A DNA stretch of 64,000 nucleotides from Bacillus_BD oryzisoli_A (GTDB lineage Bacteria; Bacillota; Bacilli; Bacillales; Cytobacillaceae), in the NCBI RefSeq assembly GCF_043641075.1, contig NZ_JBHZRC010000011.1, positions 62,001 to 126,000 of the forward strand, read 5' to 3'. Position numbers and translations under genes: made by a program. Positions 17,635 through 26,649 of this stretch are shown here, in pieces; positions within the stretch are counted from its first letter, which is position 1; each line of letters begins with the position of its first letter. Under the pieces are notes generated by a model. That model did not search any database, was not told where the DNA came from, and worked only from the letters and a program-made list of their open reading frames with translations.

Positions 17635-18420
17635 ATGAATAAGACATTAGAGGGAAAAGTAGCATTTATCACAGGATCTGCAAGTGGAATTGGTATGGAA
17701 ATTGCCAAGACGTTTGCCAATGAAGGAGCAAAAGTAGTAATTTCCGATATGAACAAAGAAAAATGTGATGAGGTCGTTGCTGAATTAAATGAACAGGGCT
17801 TTGATGCTTTAGCAGCACCTTGTGATGTTACGGACGAAGAAGGATTCAAAAATGGGATTGAATTGGCGAAGGAAACCTTCGGAACAATTGATATTTTAAT
17901 CAATAATGCTGGATTCCAATATGTTGCTGCCATTGAGGATTTTCCAACAGCTACATTTGAAAAATTGGTGAAGGTGATGCTGACAGGATCATTTATTGGC
18001 ATCAAGAGCGTATTCCCAATCATGAAGGCGCAAAAGTTTGGAAGAATCATCAATATGGCCTCTATTAACGGTTTAATCGGCTTTGCCGGAAAAGCAGGCT
18101 ACAACAGCGCAAAGCACGGAGTAATTGGATTGACAAAGGTGGCTGCCTTAGAAGCTGCAAGAGACGGAATTACAGTTAATGCATTATGCCCTGGCTATGT
18201 TGATACACCACTTGTACGCGGTCAGATTGCTGACTTAGCAAAGACAAGAAACGTAAGCCTTGATAGTGCTTTAGAGGATGTCATTTTAGCCATGGTACCA
18301 CAAAAGAGATTATTATCAGTTTCCGAGATTGCAAATTACGCAGTCTTCTTAGCAAGTGAAAAAGGAGCAGGAATTACCGGCCAAGCAGTTGTATTAGATG
18401 GCGGCTATACCGCTCAATAA
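17635..18420 (+). CDS. D-3-hydroxybutyrate dehydrogenase (SDR)
   Basis: NAD-dependent oxidation of 3-hydroxybutyrate to acetoacetate. Short-chain dehydrogenase of 261 residues with TGSASGIGMEIA at the cofactor site, NNAGFQ, the catalytic SINGL...YNSAKHG triad region, and the bdh-type LCPGYVDTPLVRGQI and QKRLLSVSEIA. C-terminus GQAVVLDGGYTAQ is characteristic. RBS GAGGAGG. Last gene of the catabolic set: permease, dehydrogenase, CoA transferase and thiolase give complete conversion to acetyl-CoA. It ends at a palindromic repeat serving as terminator. Confidence 0.9.
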   Translation: MNKTLEGKVAFITGSASGIGMEIAKTFANEGAKVVISDMNKEKCDEVVAELNEQGFDALAAPCDVTDEEGFKNGIELAKETFGTIDILINNAGFQYVAAIEDFPTATFEKLVKVMLTGSFIGIKSVFPIMKAQKFGRIINMASINGLIGFAGKAGYNSAKHGVIGLTKVAALEAARDGITVNALCPGYVDTPLVRGQIADLAKTRNVSLDSALEDVILAMVPQKRLLSVSEIANYAVFLASEKGAGITGQAVVLDGGYTAQ

Positions 18421-18426
18421 TCAATC

Positions 18427-18486
18427 GGTGTCAGGCACCACAAAAAGACAAAACGATGTTTTTGTCCATATGTGGTGCCTGACACC
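18427..18486. repeat. Dispersed palindromic repeat, GGTGTCAGGCACC family, copy 2
   Basis: Perfect arms GGTGTCAGGCACC and GGTGCCTGACACC with inner CAAAAAGACAAA and TTTTTGTCC. It is followed by TTTTTTATT and so doubles as terminator of the 3-hydroxybutyrate operon. Confidence 0.75.
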
Positions 18487-18636
18487 TTTTTTATTCACCT
18501 TTTTTAATTTTCTACTATTTAAAAAGTAGATTTATTTCAAAATGTGATTCTAGTCCTCTTTTTTAATGCGGGTGGTGGTGTAAGATGAGTTCAGTTGATA
18601 ACAACTCTCATTACCGTTTAGGAGGATTATTCATAG

Positions 18637-19869
18637 ATGATGAACCATGTTGAATTAGCAAAGGATATTTATTGGGTTGGGAAAATTGATAATCGTGAGG
18701 TTCCTTTTCACCGTTTGGTTTTAGCAAAGGGGACAACCTATAATTCTTATTTAATTAAATCAGATAAACCGACTGTTATTGATACAGTAGATATAGAGTT
18801 TGGCAGAGAATTTGTTGACTATTTAAGTGAACTAATTGATCCGCAGGAAATCCAGTATATTGTCATTAATCATACCGAGCCGGATCACTCAGGTGCTATG
18901 GCAGGGCTAGCAGCGAAGGCAACAAATGCAACGATTGTCTGCACAGAGCTTGCAGTAAATGAGTTAAAGGAAATGTACAAGCTTCACAGCCGGGATTTCT
19001 TAGTTGTAAGAGATGGAGATACATTGGATATCGGCGGTAAAACGTTGAAGTTTAAAGAAACACCATACTTGCATACGGCTGAAACAATGATTACCTATAC
19101 CGTCGAAGATAAAATCCTATTCCCATGCGATATCTTCAGCACTCATGTCGCAGTTGAAACGATTTTTGCAGACGAAGCAGGCTTTGATATTAAAGATGAT
19201 TTTGTCGGCTATTATAGTGCGATTATTCATCCGCACCGCAGATATGTTAGAGCATTAATCGATGCATTGGAAGAGCTAGACGTGCAAATGATTGCTCCTT
19301 CCCACGGCTTTATCCTACGAAAGGACATTCAGCAATACATTGACCTTTATGCAACGTTAAGTGCTGATACAGTGCAGGACAAGAAAGTAACCATTGTGTA
19401 TACAACGATAAAAAATAACACGAAAAAAATGGCGAACCACTTGCAGCGAATCTTTGAAGAAAATGAGATTCACGCAACCGTTTTTAATGCGGACAAATCA
19501 GAGAAAATGGAAATTCTGGAAAGTATTAAACAATCAGATGCTGTCTTTATCGGAAGCTCTACAAGATATGCTGATATGATTGGGAATCTTGAGGAGGTTC
19601 TAAAGGAACTGCCGGAAATGGATTTAGAAGGTAAAATTGGGGCAGCATTTGGTTCTTATGGCTGGAGCGGAGAGGCGATTGAAGTAATCCAGGACTATTT
19701 GAACCAGACAAATATGGATGTACAAAGCACCTCAAAGGTTATTAAAACAACCGGTATGACACATGTTGAATTTCCTGTTCGCGTGAGATTTTCACCAAAG
19801 GATGAGCAGCTGGCTAAAATCGAGCATTCAGCAGGCTTTGTTGCTGACTTATTAAGAAGTGCAATTTAA
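18637..19869 (+). CDS. Flavodiiron protein (NO/O2 reductase), FprA type
   Basis: Cytoplasmic reductase of NO to N2O and/or O2 to water, 410 residues. The metallo-beta-lactamase domain has all di-iron ligands: H79-x-E81-x-D83-H84 (HTEPDH), H146 (YLHTAE), D165 (FPCDIF) and H223 (PSHG). A flavodoxin domain starts near 250 (VTIVYTTIKNNTKKMA) with GSSTRYAD and FGSYGWSGEA for FMN. The ATG pair at 18637/18640 follows GGAGG. Rubredoxin reductase and rubredoxin genes follow and would supply electrons. Confidence 0.93.
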   Translation: MMNHVELAKDIYWVGKIDNREVPFHRLVLAKGTTYNSYLIKSDKPTVIDTVDIEFGREFVDYLSELIDPQEIQYIVINHTEPDHSGAMAGLAAKATNATIVCTELAVNELKEMYKLHSRDFLVVRDGDTLDIGGKTLKFKETPYLHTAETMITYTVEDKILFPCDIFSTHVAVETIFADEAGFDIKDDFVGYYSAIIHPHRRYVRALIDALEELDVQMIAPSHGFILRKDIQQYIDLYATLSADTVQDKKVTIVYTTIKNNTKKMANHLQRIFEENEIHATVFNADKSEKMEILESIKQSDAVFIGSSTRYADMIGNLEEVLKELPEMDLEGKIGAAFGSYGWSGEAIEVIQDYLNQTNMDVQSTSKVIKTTGMTHVEFPVRVRFSPKDEQLAKIEHSAGFVADLLRSAI

Positions 19870-19887
19870 AAGATACTCTTAATAGAA

Positions 19888-19903
19888 TGTTTCACATGAA
19901 ACA
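19888..19903. promoter_or_regulatory. parS-like 16-mer, reverse-complement copy
   Basis: TGTTTCACATGAAACA, one mismatch from the ParB site, in the gap between flavodiiron and rubredoxin reductase genes. It is the exact reverse complement of the copy at 5948. Confidence 0.5.
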
Positions 19904-19957
19904 ATTAAAAATTATAACCCCCTGCCCAGAATCAGGCATATCATCTCGAGGTGCTAT

Positions 19958-21229
19958 GTGCTGGAACTAGGTGAAGACTATGAAAAGAAGCTGGTGAAAA
20001 GATTGGATAAAAACTATTGTATTATCGGTTCAGGAGTTGCAGCCGTTTATGCTGCGAAGGCTATCCGTGATCAGGATAAAGAAGCCAATATCCATGTGTT
20101 TGGTGCGGAAAACTCATTACCATATAATCGAATCAAATTATCAAAGGACTTGTATTCCGATTTACATGCCGAAAAGGTTTTAATTAAAAAGGAAAAATGG
20201 TATCAGGATCAAAATATCCTTGTCCATGTGAATACAAAGATCATTGATCTCGACACAGAGAAGCATGGAATTACAACGGCTTCAGGTGAAGTATTTCATT
20301 ATGATAAGTTACTTATCTGCACAGGTTCCCAAAATCGAAAACTATCCATTAAGGGGGCTGACTTAAAAGGCGTTTACACCATTAGAGAAATGCAGGAAGC
20401 AGATGACTTCAAGGCCTTTATTAATGATAAACAGCATGTAATCAATATCGGTGGTGGTATTCAAGGACTGGAAACAGCCTGGTCGATTCATAAGCAGGGT
20501 AAGCAGGTGTCCATCATTGAAGCAGCACCGCGTCTGATGACTAGACAGCTTGATGGGAAAACTTCTGAGCTTTTGAAGAAAAAAATCGAAGCAGCAGGTG
20601 TTCAAGTTTATGTTAATTCCTCTATTGAAAGCATAAAAGGTGAAGCAGCTGTCGAAGCCATTGTTGTTGATAATCAAGAGCTTGCTTGTGATAGTGTGAT
20701 TTATGCAATTGGGGTTATTCCTAATCTCGAACTAGTTAGAAACACAGACATGGCAGTTAATCGCGGCATTATTGTCAATGATAGGATGCAGACAAATGTG
20801 GAGGATATATATGCAGCCGGAGATGTAGCAGAGTGGAATGGTGAAGTAGCAGGCCTATGGAATCCTGCCATGGATCAAGGAAAAGTGGCCGGTAAAAATA
20901 TGGCGGCGCCTTCTCCTTTAACGTACCAAAAGAGCATCCCGCTTACAGTATTCAATGCATTTGACTTTGCGTTATTTTCCATCGGCCTCGTCGATGAAAA
21001 TCAATGTGATACAACGATTGTTGAAGAAGATGAAGCAGGAAAATATACAAGAGTGTTTATTAAGGATAACAAAATGGTCGGTGTCATATCCCTTGAAGGT
21101 GTAGTGGCTTCATTACCGTATAAAGCAGCCATTGAAAGCGAAGTGTCATTAGCAGGAATTGAACTAAACCAAGTTACAGTTAGTGAATTAATGAACGAAT
21201 TGAAAAAGAGACAAAAGCTTTCAGCATAG
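19958..21229 (+). CDS. NAD(P)H:rubredoxin reductase (FAD)
   Basis: FAD/NAD pyridine nucleotide-disulfide type reductase of up to 423 residues. YCIIGSGVAAVYAAKAI binds FAD; NIGGGIQGLETAWSI binds NAD(P)H; DIYAAGDVAEWNG is the second FAD motif; a small C-terminal domain follows. No redox Cys pair is seen, as in NorW-like enzymes. The start is taken as GTG 19958 with GAGGTG 4 bases upstream; a TTG about 15 codons later is an alternative, since residues before DKNYCIIG are unconserved in type. Likely cotranscribed with rubredoxin 17 bases downstream. Confidence 0.85.
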   Translation: MLELGEDYEKKLVKRLDKNYCIIGSGVAAVYAAKAIRDQDKEANIHVFGAENSLPYNRIKLSKDLYSDLHAEKVLIKKEKWYQDQNILVHVNTKIIDLDTEKHGITTASGEVFHYDKLLICTGSQNRKLSIKGADLKGVYTIREMQEADDFKAFINDKQHVINIGGGIQGLETAWSIHKQGKQVSIIEAAPRLMTRQLDGKTSELLKKKIEAAGVQVYVNSSIESIKGEAAVEAIVVDNQELACDSVIYAIGVIPNLELVRNTDMAVNRGIIVNDRMQTNVEDIYAAGDVAEWNGEVAGLWNPAMDQGKVAGKNMAAPSPLTYQKSIPLTVFNAFDFALFSIGLVDENQCDTTIVEEDEAGKYTRVFIKDNKMVGVISLEGVVASLPYKAAIESEVSLAGIELNQVTVSELMNELKKRQKLSA

Positions 21230-21246
21230 AAAAGAGGAGAACTGAA

Positions 21247-21411
21247 ATGAAAAAATATATTTGTATCCCATGCGGTTATATATACAATCCAGCGATTGGA
21301 GATCCCGATGAAGATGTAGAGCCGGGAACAGCATTTGAGGATGTACCGGAGGATTGGGTGTGTCCGGTTTGCGGCGAGGACAAGGATCATTTTGCAGAAG
21401 TAGAAGAATAG
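21247..21411 (+). CDS. Rubredoxin
   Basis: Small one-iron electron carrier of 54 residues. Two Cys pairs CIPCGYIY and CPVCGEDKDHF ligate the iron; GDPDEDVEPGTAFEDVPEDW is the usual linker. ATG 21247 follows GAGGAGA. It completes a chain NAD(P)H to rubredoxin reductase to rubredoxin to flavodiiron protein. A hairpin follows the stop. Confidence 0.95.
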   Translation: MKKYICIPCGYIYNPAIGDPDEDVEPGTAFEDVPEDWVCPVCGEDKDHFAEVEE

Positions 21412-21419
21412 AATGAAGG

Positions 21420-21456
21420 AGTGCCGAAGCTTAGCCGTATTTCGGCACTTTCTTTA
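21420..21456 (+). terminator. Terminator after rubredoxin
   Basis: AGTGCCGAA pairs with TTCGGCACT, then TTCTTTATTTA. Confidence 0.7.
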
Positions 21457-21483
21457 TTTATTAGAACAATCTTCATTATCGTT

Positions 21484-21524
21484 AGCTGGTTGATTGAGGT
21501 TCCTGAACGGAAATCAACAGCTGG
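21484..21524. repeat. Remnant of the GC-rich Bacillus repeat seen whole at 40727
   Basis: AGCTGGTTGATT and AATCAACAGCTGG form terminal inverted repeats with only the right end GGTTCCTGAACGG left between them. The full element at 40727-40870 ends with nearly the same bases (TTCTTGAACGGAAATCAAC). It looks like an internally deleted copy. Confidence 0.5.
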
Positions 21525-21652
21525 TAAAAAAATAAACCAACATATTGATATTACTAAGGTGATTTAAAACACTATCCGGCTTCAATCGCTATGCTATGAT
21601 TGTCATCATAAAAGGGAAGCAAATTAAATCTCTACAACAAGGGTGATGTAAA

Positions 21653-22363
21653 ATGATAGAACATGTATGTCATCATACAGACAGTGAGCCCTGTACAAAG
21701 AAAGTCCCTATTTTCGCCTCATTGTCCCATGATGAGTTTGTAAAAATAGCAAATTTGATACGGCATGTCCACTATCAAAAAGGTCAGATGCTGATTCAAG
21801 AAGGGGAAAAGTCAGATACATTATTTATTATTCACGAGGGGAAAGTCAAGCTCTCTAAGTTTACGGTTGATGGAAAAGAGCAAATCCTTTATCTCATGAC
21901 AACAGGTGATTTTTTCGGCGAGTTGAATCTTTTTAATGATGATGAAGTCAATAACTTTAGTGTTTTTGCGATTGAAGACACGGAGATCTGTCAGTTAACG
22001 AAGGCTGATATGGATAGGATTATGCTGGAAAATCCTGAGATATCCTTAAAGCTCCTAAAGGCCATAACAAAACGATTGGCCCATACAGAGAACCTGGCGC
22101 AAAACTTAGCAACGAAGGACCCGGAAATTCGAATTGTTAGTATGATTCTGGAATTCTGTCAAAAGTTCGGGACGAAAATAAATGAGGGAACCCTTATTCA
22201 TTTACCAATTACAAGAGAAGAAATTGCCAGTTATGTAGGTGTTACACGTGAAACAATCAGCCGTAAATTTAGCAAGTTTGAGGATCTGGGATTGATTACA
22301 ATCTCGGGCACAAAGCAAATACTTGTCCAAGATCAGCTTGCGCTAAAGGCATATTTAGAATAA
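21653..22363 (+). CDS. Crp/Fnr family transcriptional regulator
   Basis: DNA-binding regulator of 236 residues. Residues 20-140 form the cyclic-nucleotide-binding-like sensor fold (GQMLIQEGEKSDTLFIIHEGKVKL); the C-terminal helix-turn-helix is ITREEIASYVGVTRETISRKFSKFEDLGLI. An N-terminal Cys pair (C6 and C15 in CHHTDSEPC) might bind an Fe-S cluster or sense redox, but with only two Cys this is uncertain. ATG 21653 follows GGGTGATG. Behind the flavodiiron set it is a candidate NO/O2 sensor. Perfect TGTGA-N6-TCACA boxes occur at 4581 and 5886 but none was seen at the flavodiiron promoter. Confidence 0.85.
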   Translation: MIEHVCHHTDSEPCTKKVPIFASLSHDEFVKIANLIRHVHYQKGQMLIQEGEKSDTLFIIHEGKVKLSKFTVDGKEQILYLMTTGDFFGELNLFNDDEVNNFSVFAIEDTEICQLTKADMDRIMLENPEISLKLLKAITKRLAHTENLAQNLATKDPEIRIVSMILEFCQKFGTKINEGTLIHLPITREEIASYVGVTRETISRKFSKFEDLGLITISGTKQILVQDQLALKAYLE

Positions 22364-22371
22364 AAAGATGA

Positions 22372-22401
22372 AAAAGAGCGGCCTTCTAGGGCTGCTCTTT
22401 T
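22372..22401. terminator. Bidirectional terminator between Crp/Fnr and CapA genes
   Basis: AAAAGAGCGGCC pairs with GGGCTGCTCTTTT; A- and T-runs on the two sides serve both convergent genes. Confidence 0.8.
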
Positions 22402-22408
22402 CGTGCGT

Positions 22409-23851
22409 TTAGATAAACGGATCAAAGTATTTATATTCTGTTACGCCGTTTTCAATTGGAGAACTGATGCTGATTAATTCATTGATGATGTCGGCAGCCT
22501 CTTTTCCGAATACAGGCAGCGGCTGGTAATTATTTTCATTTAGGCTATCATCCGAGTTTTCTAGTGTCGGAACAATGGTTAGACCCTTCATGACAACCGT
22601 ATTGTCCTCTTTTGCAAATCGTAGACGGAACATTGCAGTTTGGCGTGAAAGTAAGGTTGGGTCTGCGCCGAACGCATAATCCCCCATACTATAAATAATA
22701 TATTTCCCGTTATACTTCTCGACACTTTCGAGACGATGCGGATGTCCCCCCATAATGATATCTGCACCTGCGTCCAGAATACTTCTGCCGAAATTTGTTT
22801 GATAGTCCACAGGCGTTTCGCGATATTCAACACCCCAGTGCATACTCACAATCACTAAATTGTCCTTCCGCTTATACTGCTTCACTTCTTCGACAATCCG
22901 AGCCAAAAATTCTGGACTTTGCTGACTCATACGGCAGTCATAGCCAAGGAAGATGGTTTCAATAGTACCGATATTCTTCTTCAGTGGCATCCCGTCGTTA
23001 AAAACAGCCACCTTATTTTTTGCAAATGCCTCAAGGGTATCTTCATACCCAGCTTCGAAGTAATCTCTTGTATGATTGTTTGCTAGATTAGCAGCTTCAA
23101 CCCCGCTGGCTGGTAAAAAGGCAACGTGGGCAGGGTCGCTTTTTATCCGCCACATTTTGTTTTCTGCCTTAGTTTCGTTTGTAAAGGCACTTTCTGCATT
23201 GATGATTGTAAAGTCATCCGAGTTAAACCACGGCAGGCTGTTTTTAAAGACATATTGATTATCACCACCATTGGCCTTAAATACATTGTCAAACTTCAAG
23301 TGTTCGGGCGTTTCCGGATAGGTCCCAAAGGAGTTATCGCCGACAAAGGTTAAGGTAATTTCGCCGTCCTTTTTCTTGCCCTGCTCATAAGCTGCTGCCG
23401 CAGCATAGAACCAATCATATTTTGTTGGAACGCTTAATTTGATTTCTGGTTGATCCTGCTTTAGCTGCTCCATCGCTGCAACATAATCCGGATAGACCTT
23501 TCCTAAGGCCTTTTGATCAGCCTTTCCTTTGCTGTAGTCCATAAGGGCAAGTAAACAGTTTCTTAAACTCTTACTATAATCACTTACGCTGTTATCCTCG
23601 TGTTTATACTGATCGAGTTTTGTGATTAGTTCATTTACCTTTTTCTGTTCTTCTTTTGCTCCACCGGATGAAGCAAGATTTTGAAGGATTTGTAACGATT
23701 GTGATGACAGACCTTCAACCTCATTCTTTGATATGCTTTTCTTTTGCTCAGCTTTCTTTTCAGACTTCTCTGTAGTAGACGCTTCGTTGGCTGTACAGCC
23801 TGCCAGGATCAAAAACAATAATATAATAGTAATAAAGCTGTGTTTTCTCAT
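22409..23851 (-). CDS. CapA family lipoprotein (metallophosphatase fold)
   Basis: Exported lipoprotein of 480 residues: basic start, hydrophobic helix and lipobox LAGC. After a low-complexity Lys/Glu stretch and a helical region (about 40-150), the CapA/PgsA phosphatase-like domain begins at LTFVGDNSFG, with NAESAFTN, NLANNHTRDY, VSMHWGVEYRETP and GGHPHRLES supplying the metal-binding residues. CapA proteins act in poly-gamma-glutamate capsule making, but capBC are not nearby, so this is an orphan of unknown substrate. ATG 23851 is used; TTG 23866 overlaps its GAGGAG ribosome binding site. Confidence 0.85.
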   Translation of the reverse strand: MRKHSFITIILLFLILAGCTANEASTTEKSEKKAEQKKSISKNEVEGLSSQSLQILQNLASSGGAKEEQKKVNELITKLDQYKHEDNSVSDYSKSLRNCLLALMDYSKGKADQKALGKVYPDYVAAMEQLKQDQPEIKLSVPTKYDWFYAAAAAYEQGKKKDGEITLTFVGDNSFGTYPETPEHLKFDNVFKANGGDNQYVFKNSLPWFNSDDFTIINAESAFTNETKAENKMWRIKSDPAHVAFLPASGVEAANLANNHTRDYFEAGYEDTLEAFAKNKVAVFNDGMPLKKNIGTIETIFLGYDCRMSQQSPEFLARIVEEVKQYKRKDNLVIVSMHWGVEYRETPVDYQTNFGRSILDAGADIIMGGHPHRLESVEKYNGKYIIYSMGDYAFGADPTLLSRQTAMFRLRFAKEDNTVVMKGLTIVPTLENSDDSLNENNYQPLPVFGKEAADIINELISISSPIENGVTEYKYFDPFI

Positions 23852-23866
23852 CGTTACTCCTCTCAA

Positions 23867-24402
23867 ATGACTGAATAATTTACAAATACTAGTTTATATG
23901 AAAAGTATACAAGGGTTTCTAGTCTGTATCACTAGTTTTTTTTGACAAAAAATTGGAAGAGCTTATTTGTGACGATATCAACAGAATTTATCTTATCTCT
24001 CCATGCCAGTTTAGGATAGAATTTTGAAATTTATTTTTTGGAAGCGCTGTCTAATTGAGAAATTTTTCAACATTTTTCGCCGAATTCTTTTAAAATTCAA
24101 CGCAGTATGTCGGGGGATATATTAATATATCTACAATCTAATAATTAGTTTAAATATAATAAACAAAATAGTATTTTTCCTTTGTATTACTAGAGTTATA
24201 GCTATATTTTTGGAAGTTTTTAAGGTTTTTCCTCTCCTCGAATAGATAAAAATGTGTTTGTTAAATAGGTTTTATAAGATTTCTGAAATAATATATAAAT
24301 CAGAAATTGTCGAATAATTTGGCATTCATTCTTGAGAAATATGTAGTATTATAACAACGTCGAATATTCAGAATATAAAACAAACACACGGAGGTAATTC
24401 AA
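23867..24402. other. AT-rich intergenic region between CapA and thiolase genes
   Basis: No credible gene. It holds the divergent promoters. A cre-like sequence TTGGAAGCGCTGTCTA (24038-24053, 14 of 16 matches) is seen. TTGGCATTCATTCTTGAG near 24319 looks like a -24/-12 element but has wrong spacing and lacks the -12 GC. Confidence 0.4.
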
Positions 24403-25587
24403 GTGACAAACGAAGTAGTTATTGTAAGTGCTGTAAGAACACCAATTGGTAGTTTTCTAGGAAGTTTAACAAATGTTGCTGCAATTCAACTTGGAGCAAT
24501 CGTAATAAAAGGAGCTTTAGAAAAAGCAGGAGTTAGCCCTGATCAAGTAGATGACGTTATCATGGGTAACGTATTACAAGCAGGTCTTGGACAAAACCCG
24601 GCTAGACAAGCTGCTTTAGCTGCAGGTGTTCCACAAGAAGCTTCTGCTATTACAATCAATAAAGTTTGTGGATCTGGTCTACAAGCTGTTCATATGGCAA
24701 CACAAGCTATCCTAGCTGGCGATGCTGAAATCGTTGTTGCTGGTGGTATGGAAAACATGAGCGCAGCTTCATATGTATTAAAAGGTGCTCGTAACGGATT
24801 CAAAATGGGTAACCAAAAAATTGAAGACTCTATGATCCAAGATGGATTATGGTGCGCAATGAATGACTACCACATGGGTGTTACAGCTGAGAACCTTGCA
24901 GCTAAATATGAAATTTCTCGTGAAGAACAAGATGAGTTCTCAGCATGGAGCCAACAAAAAGCTCAAGCTGCGATTGAATCAAATCGTTTTGCAGATGAAA
25001 TCATCCCTGTTGAAATTCCTGGACGTAAGGGACAAGTAACTGTATTCAGTCAAGATGAGTTCCCACGCTTCAACACTACAGCTGAAAGCCTAGGAAAGCT
25101 TCGTCCTGCATTCAAGAAAGACGGTTCAGTAACGGCTGGTAATGCTTCTGGTATCAATGACGGCGCTGCAGCTTTTGTTGTAATGAGCCGCAAGAAAGCT
25201 GAAGAGCTAGGTGTTAAACCTTTAGTAACAGTAAAAGCTAATGCAAGTGCTGGTGTTGATCCAAGCATCATGGGTATCGGACCTGTTCCTGCAGTGAAAA
25301 AAGCGCTAGAAAAAGCTGCTTTATCATTAGAAGACATCGAACTAGTTGAAGCAAACGAAGCATTTGCTGCACAATCTATTGCTGTAGACCGCGAGCTTCA
25401 ATTCAATAAAGAAAAGTTAAACGTTAACGGTGGAGCAATTGCTCTTGGACACCCTATCGGTGCAAGCGGTGCGAGAATTCTTGTATCTCTAATTCATGAA
25501 ATGAAGAAGAGAGATGCTAAGACTGGCTTAGCAACACTTTGTATTGGTGGCGGACAAGGCGTAGCGACAATCGTAGAAAATGCATAA
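24403..25587 (+). CDS. phaA: Acetyl-CoA C-acetyltransferase (thiolase), probable PHB-synthesis copy
   Basis: Thiolase of 394 residues condensing acetyl-CoA to acetoacetyl-CoA. Catalytic Cys in INKVCGSGLQAV, His in GHPIGASGARI and Cys in CIGGGQGVA. It begins with GTG 24403, GGAGGT 7 bases upstream. It closely resembles the operon copy at 14699, but stands alone between its own upstream region and a strong terminator, and its codon choice (GCT, GGT, CGT, AAC rich) suggests high expression. Closeness to phaB/phaR/phaC makes a biosynthetic role likely; the symbol is assigned by context. Confidence 0.85.
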   Translation: MTNEVVIVSAVRTPIGSFLGSLTNVAAIQLGAIVIKGALEKAGVSPDQVDDVIMGNVLQAGLGQNPARQAALAAGVPQEASAITINKVCGSGLQAVHMATQAILAGDAEIVVAGGMENMSAASYVLKGARNGFKMGNQKIEDSMIQDGLWCAMNDYHMGVTAENLAAKYEISREEQDEFSAWSQQKAQAAIESNRFADEIIPVEIPGRKGQVTVFSQDEFPRFNTTAESLGKLRPAFKKDGSVTAGNASGINDGAAAFVVMSRKKAEELGVKPLVTVKANASAGVDPSIMGIGPVPAVKKALEKAALSLEDIELVEANEAFAAQSIAVDRELQFNKEKLNVNGGAIALGHPIGASGARILVSLIHEMKKRDAKTGLATLCIGGGQGVATIVENA

Positions 25588-25603
25588 TTAGCTGACAGAC
25601 AAT

Positions 25604-25642
25604 AAAAAACGAGGCTCCCAAGAAGGAAGTCCTCGTTTTTTT
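25604..25642 (+). terminator. Terminator after thiolase
   Basis: AAAAACGAGG pairs with CCTCGTTTTT, followed by further T; outer CTGAC and GTCAG also pair. Confidence 0.88.
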
Positions 25643-25751
25643 GTCAGACAAGCAGTTCTATTAAGTATGCGTTTACCAGTGAACAAACGTTCACCTAATG
25701 TATTGTGAAAAGGGAAAAACATCAGAAAAAGGCTATGATTCTTTTCTACTA

Positions 25752-26486
25752 TTATATAACTAAGCCGCCATCAACACTGAGAATGGTGCCGTTTACATAA
25801 TTGGCATCATCAGACGCTAAGAATAAGTAGGCATTCGCAATATCTTCCGGTTTACCGAGCTTCCTAAGCGGTGTTTTATCTTTCATGAAATCTAATACCT
25901 TTTGCGGTACGGCAGCCGTCATTCCTGTTTCAATGAAGCCAGGTGCTACGGCATTGACTCTGATTCCTTTTGGGCCAAATTCCTTTGCCCAGCTTTTTGT
26001 TAAGCCGATTACGCCAGCCTTTGTCGCTGCATAGTTGGTTTGACCAATATTTCCATACAGACCTACGACAGAGGATGCATTCAGGATTACACCAGATCCC
26101 TGCTGCAGCATAATGGGAGCAACGGCCTTTGTACATTTATAGACACCGGAAAGATTAACAGCAATGACCTTTTCCCAAGCAGATTCATCCATCTTAGTCA
26201 AAAATCCATCAACTGTAATCCCTGCATTGTTCACGAGGATATCAATCCTGCCGTATTTATCAACTGTTGATTGGACCACTTTTGCAATTTGAGCACTATC
26301 TGTCACATCAACTTTAAAAAAGTCTGCGTTTTCATTACCGAACTCTTCAAGGGTAGCAAGGCCCGCCTTCTCATCAAAATCACAGATAACGACTTTGGCT
26401 CCTTCTTGAAGAAATTTTTTAGCCGTTTCTTTCCCAATACCTTGAGCTCCACCAGTAATTAAAGCAACCTTTTTAGTTAACTTCAA
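25752..26486 (-). CDS. SDR family oxidoreductase, FabG/acetoacetyl-CoA reductase-like
   Basis: Short-chain dehydrogenase of 244 residues. TGGAQGIGKETA binds NAD(P); NNAGIT, NASSVVGLYG and YAATKAG hold the catalytic Asn, Ser, Tyr and Lys; VAPGFIETGMT and GTILSVDGG are FabG-like. TTG 26486 is chosen because GAGGTGG lies 5 bases upstream; longer ATG-like starts lack a site. It could be a second acetoacetyl-CoA reductase or an oxoacyl-ACP reductase. The main phaB is at 28764; this one is transcribed the other way, after phaP, with a terminator between. Confidence 0.8.
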   Translation of the reverse strand: MKLTKKVALITGGAQGIGKETAKKFLQEGAKVVICDFDEKAGLATLEEFGNENADFFKVDVTDSAQIAKVVQSTVDKYGRIDILVNNAGITVDGFLTKMDESAWEKVIAVNLSGVYKCTKAVAPIMLQQGSGVILNASSVVGLYGNIGQTNYAATKAGVIGLTKSWAKEFGPKGIRVNAVAPGFIETGMTAAVPQKVLDFMKDKTPLRKLGKPEDIANAYLFLASDDANYVNGTILSVDGGLVI

Positions 26487-26616
26487 AAATACCACCTCTT
26501 TTTTGCTAATGTGTTCCAGAATCAAACAGCAGACGATAAATACACACCAGATTCAGGGGCAATGCAACTTGGCAATAGGTGAAATTTTCATTAGCCATTT
26601 TATAATATTCTTTTTT

Positions 26617-26649
26617 TCGAAAAAAAAGAACAGCGAAAATTCGCTGTCC
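26617..26649 (-). terminator. Terminator of phaP
   Basis: On the minus strand GGACAGCGA pairs with TCGCTGTTC, followed by eight T. It touches the phaP stop codon. Confidence 0.85.

Noticed and set aside
24319..24336. Possible third sigma-54 promoter before the phaA thiolase
   Set aside because: TGGCAT is followed after six, not five, bases by TTGAG without the -12 GC.
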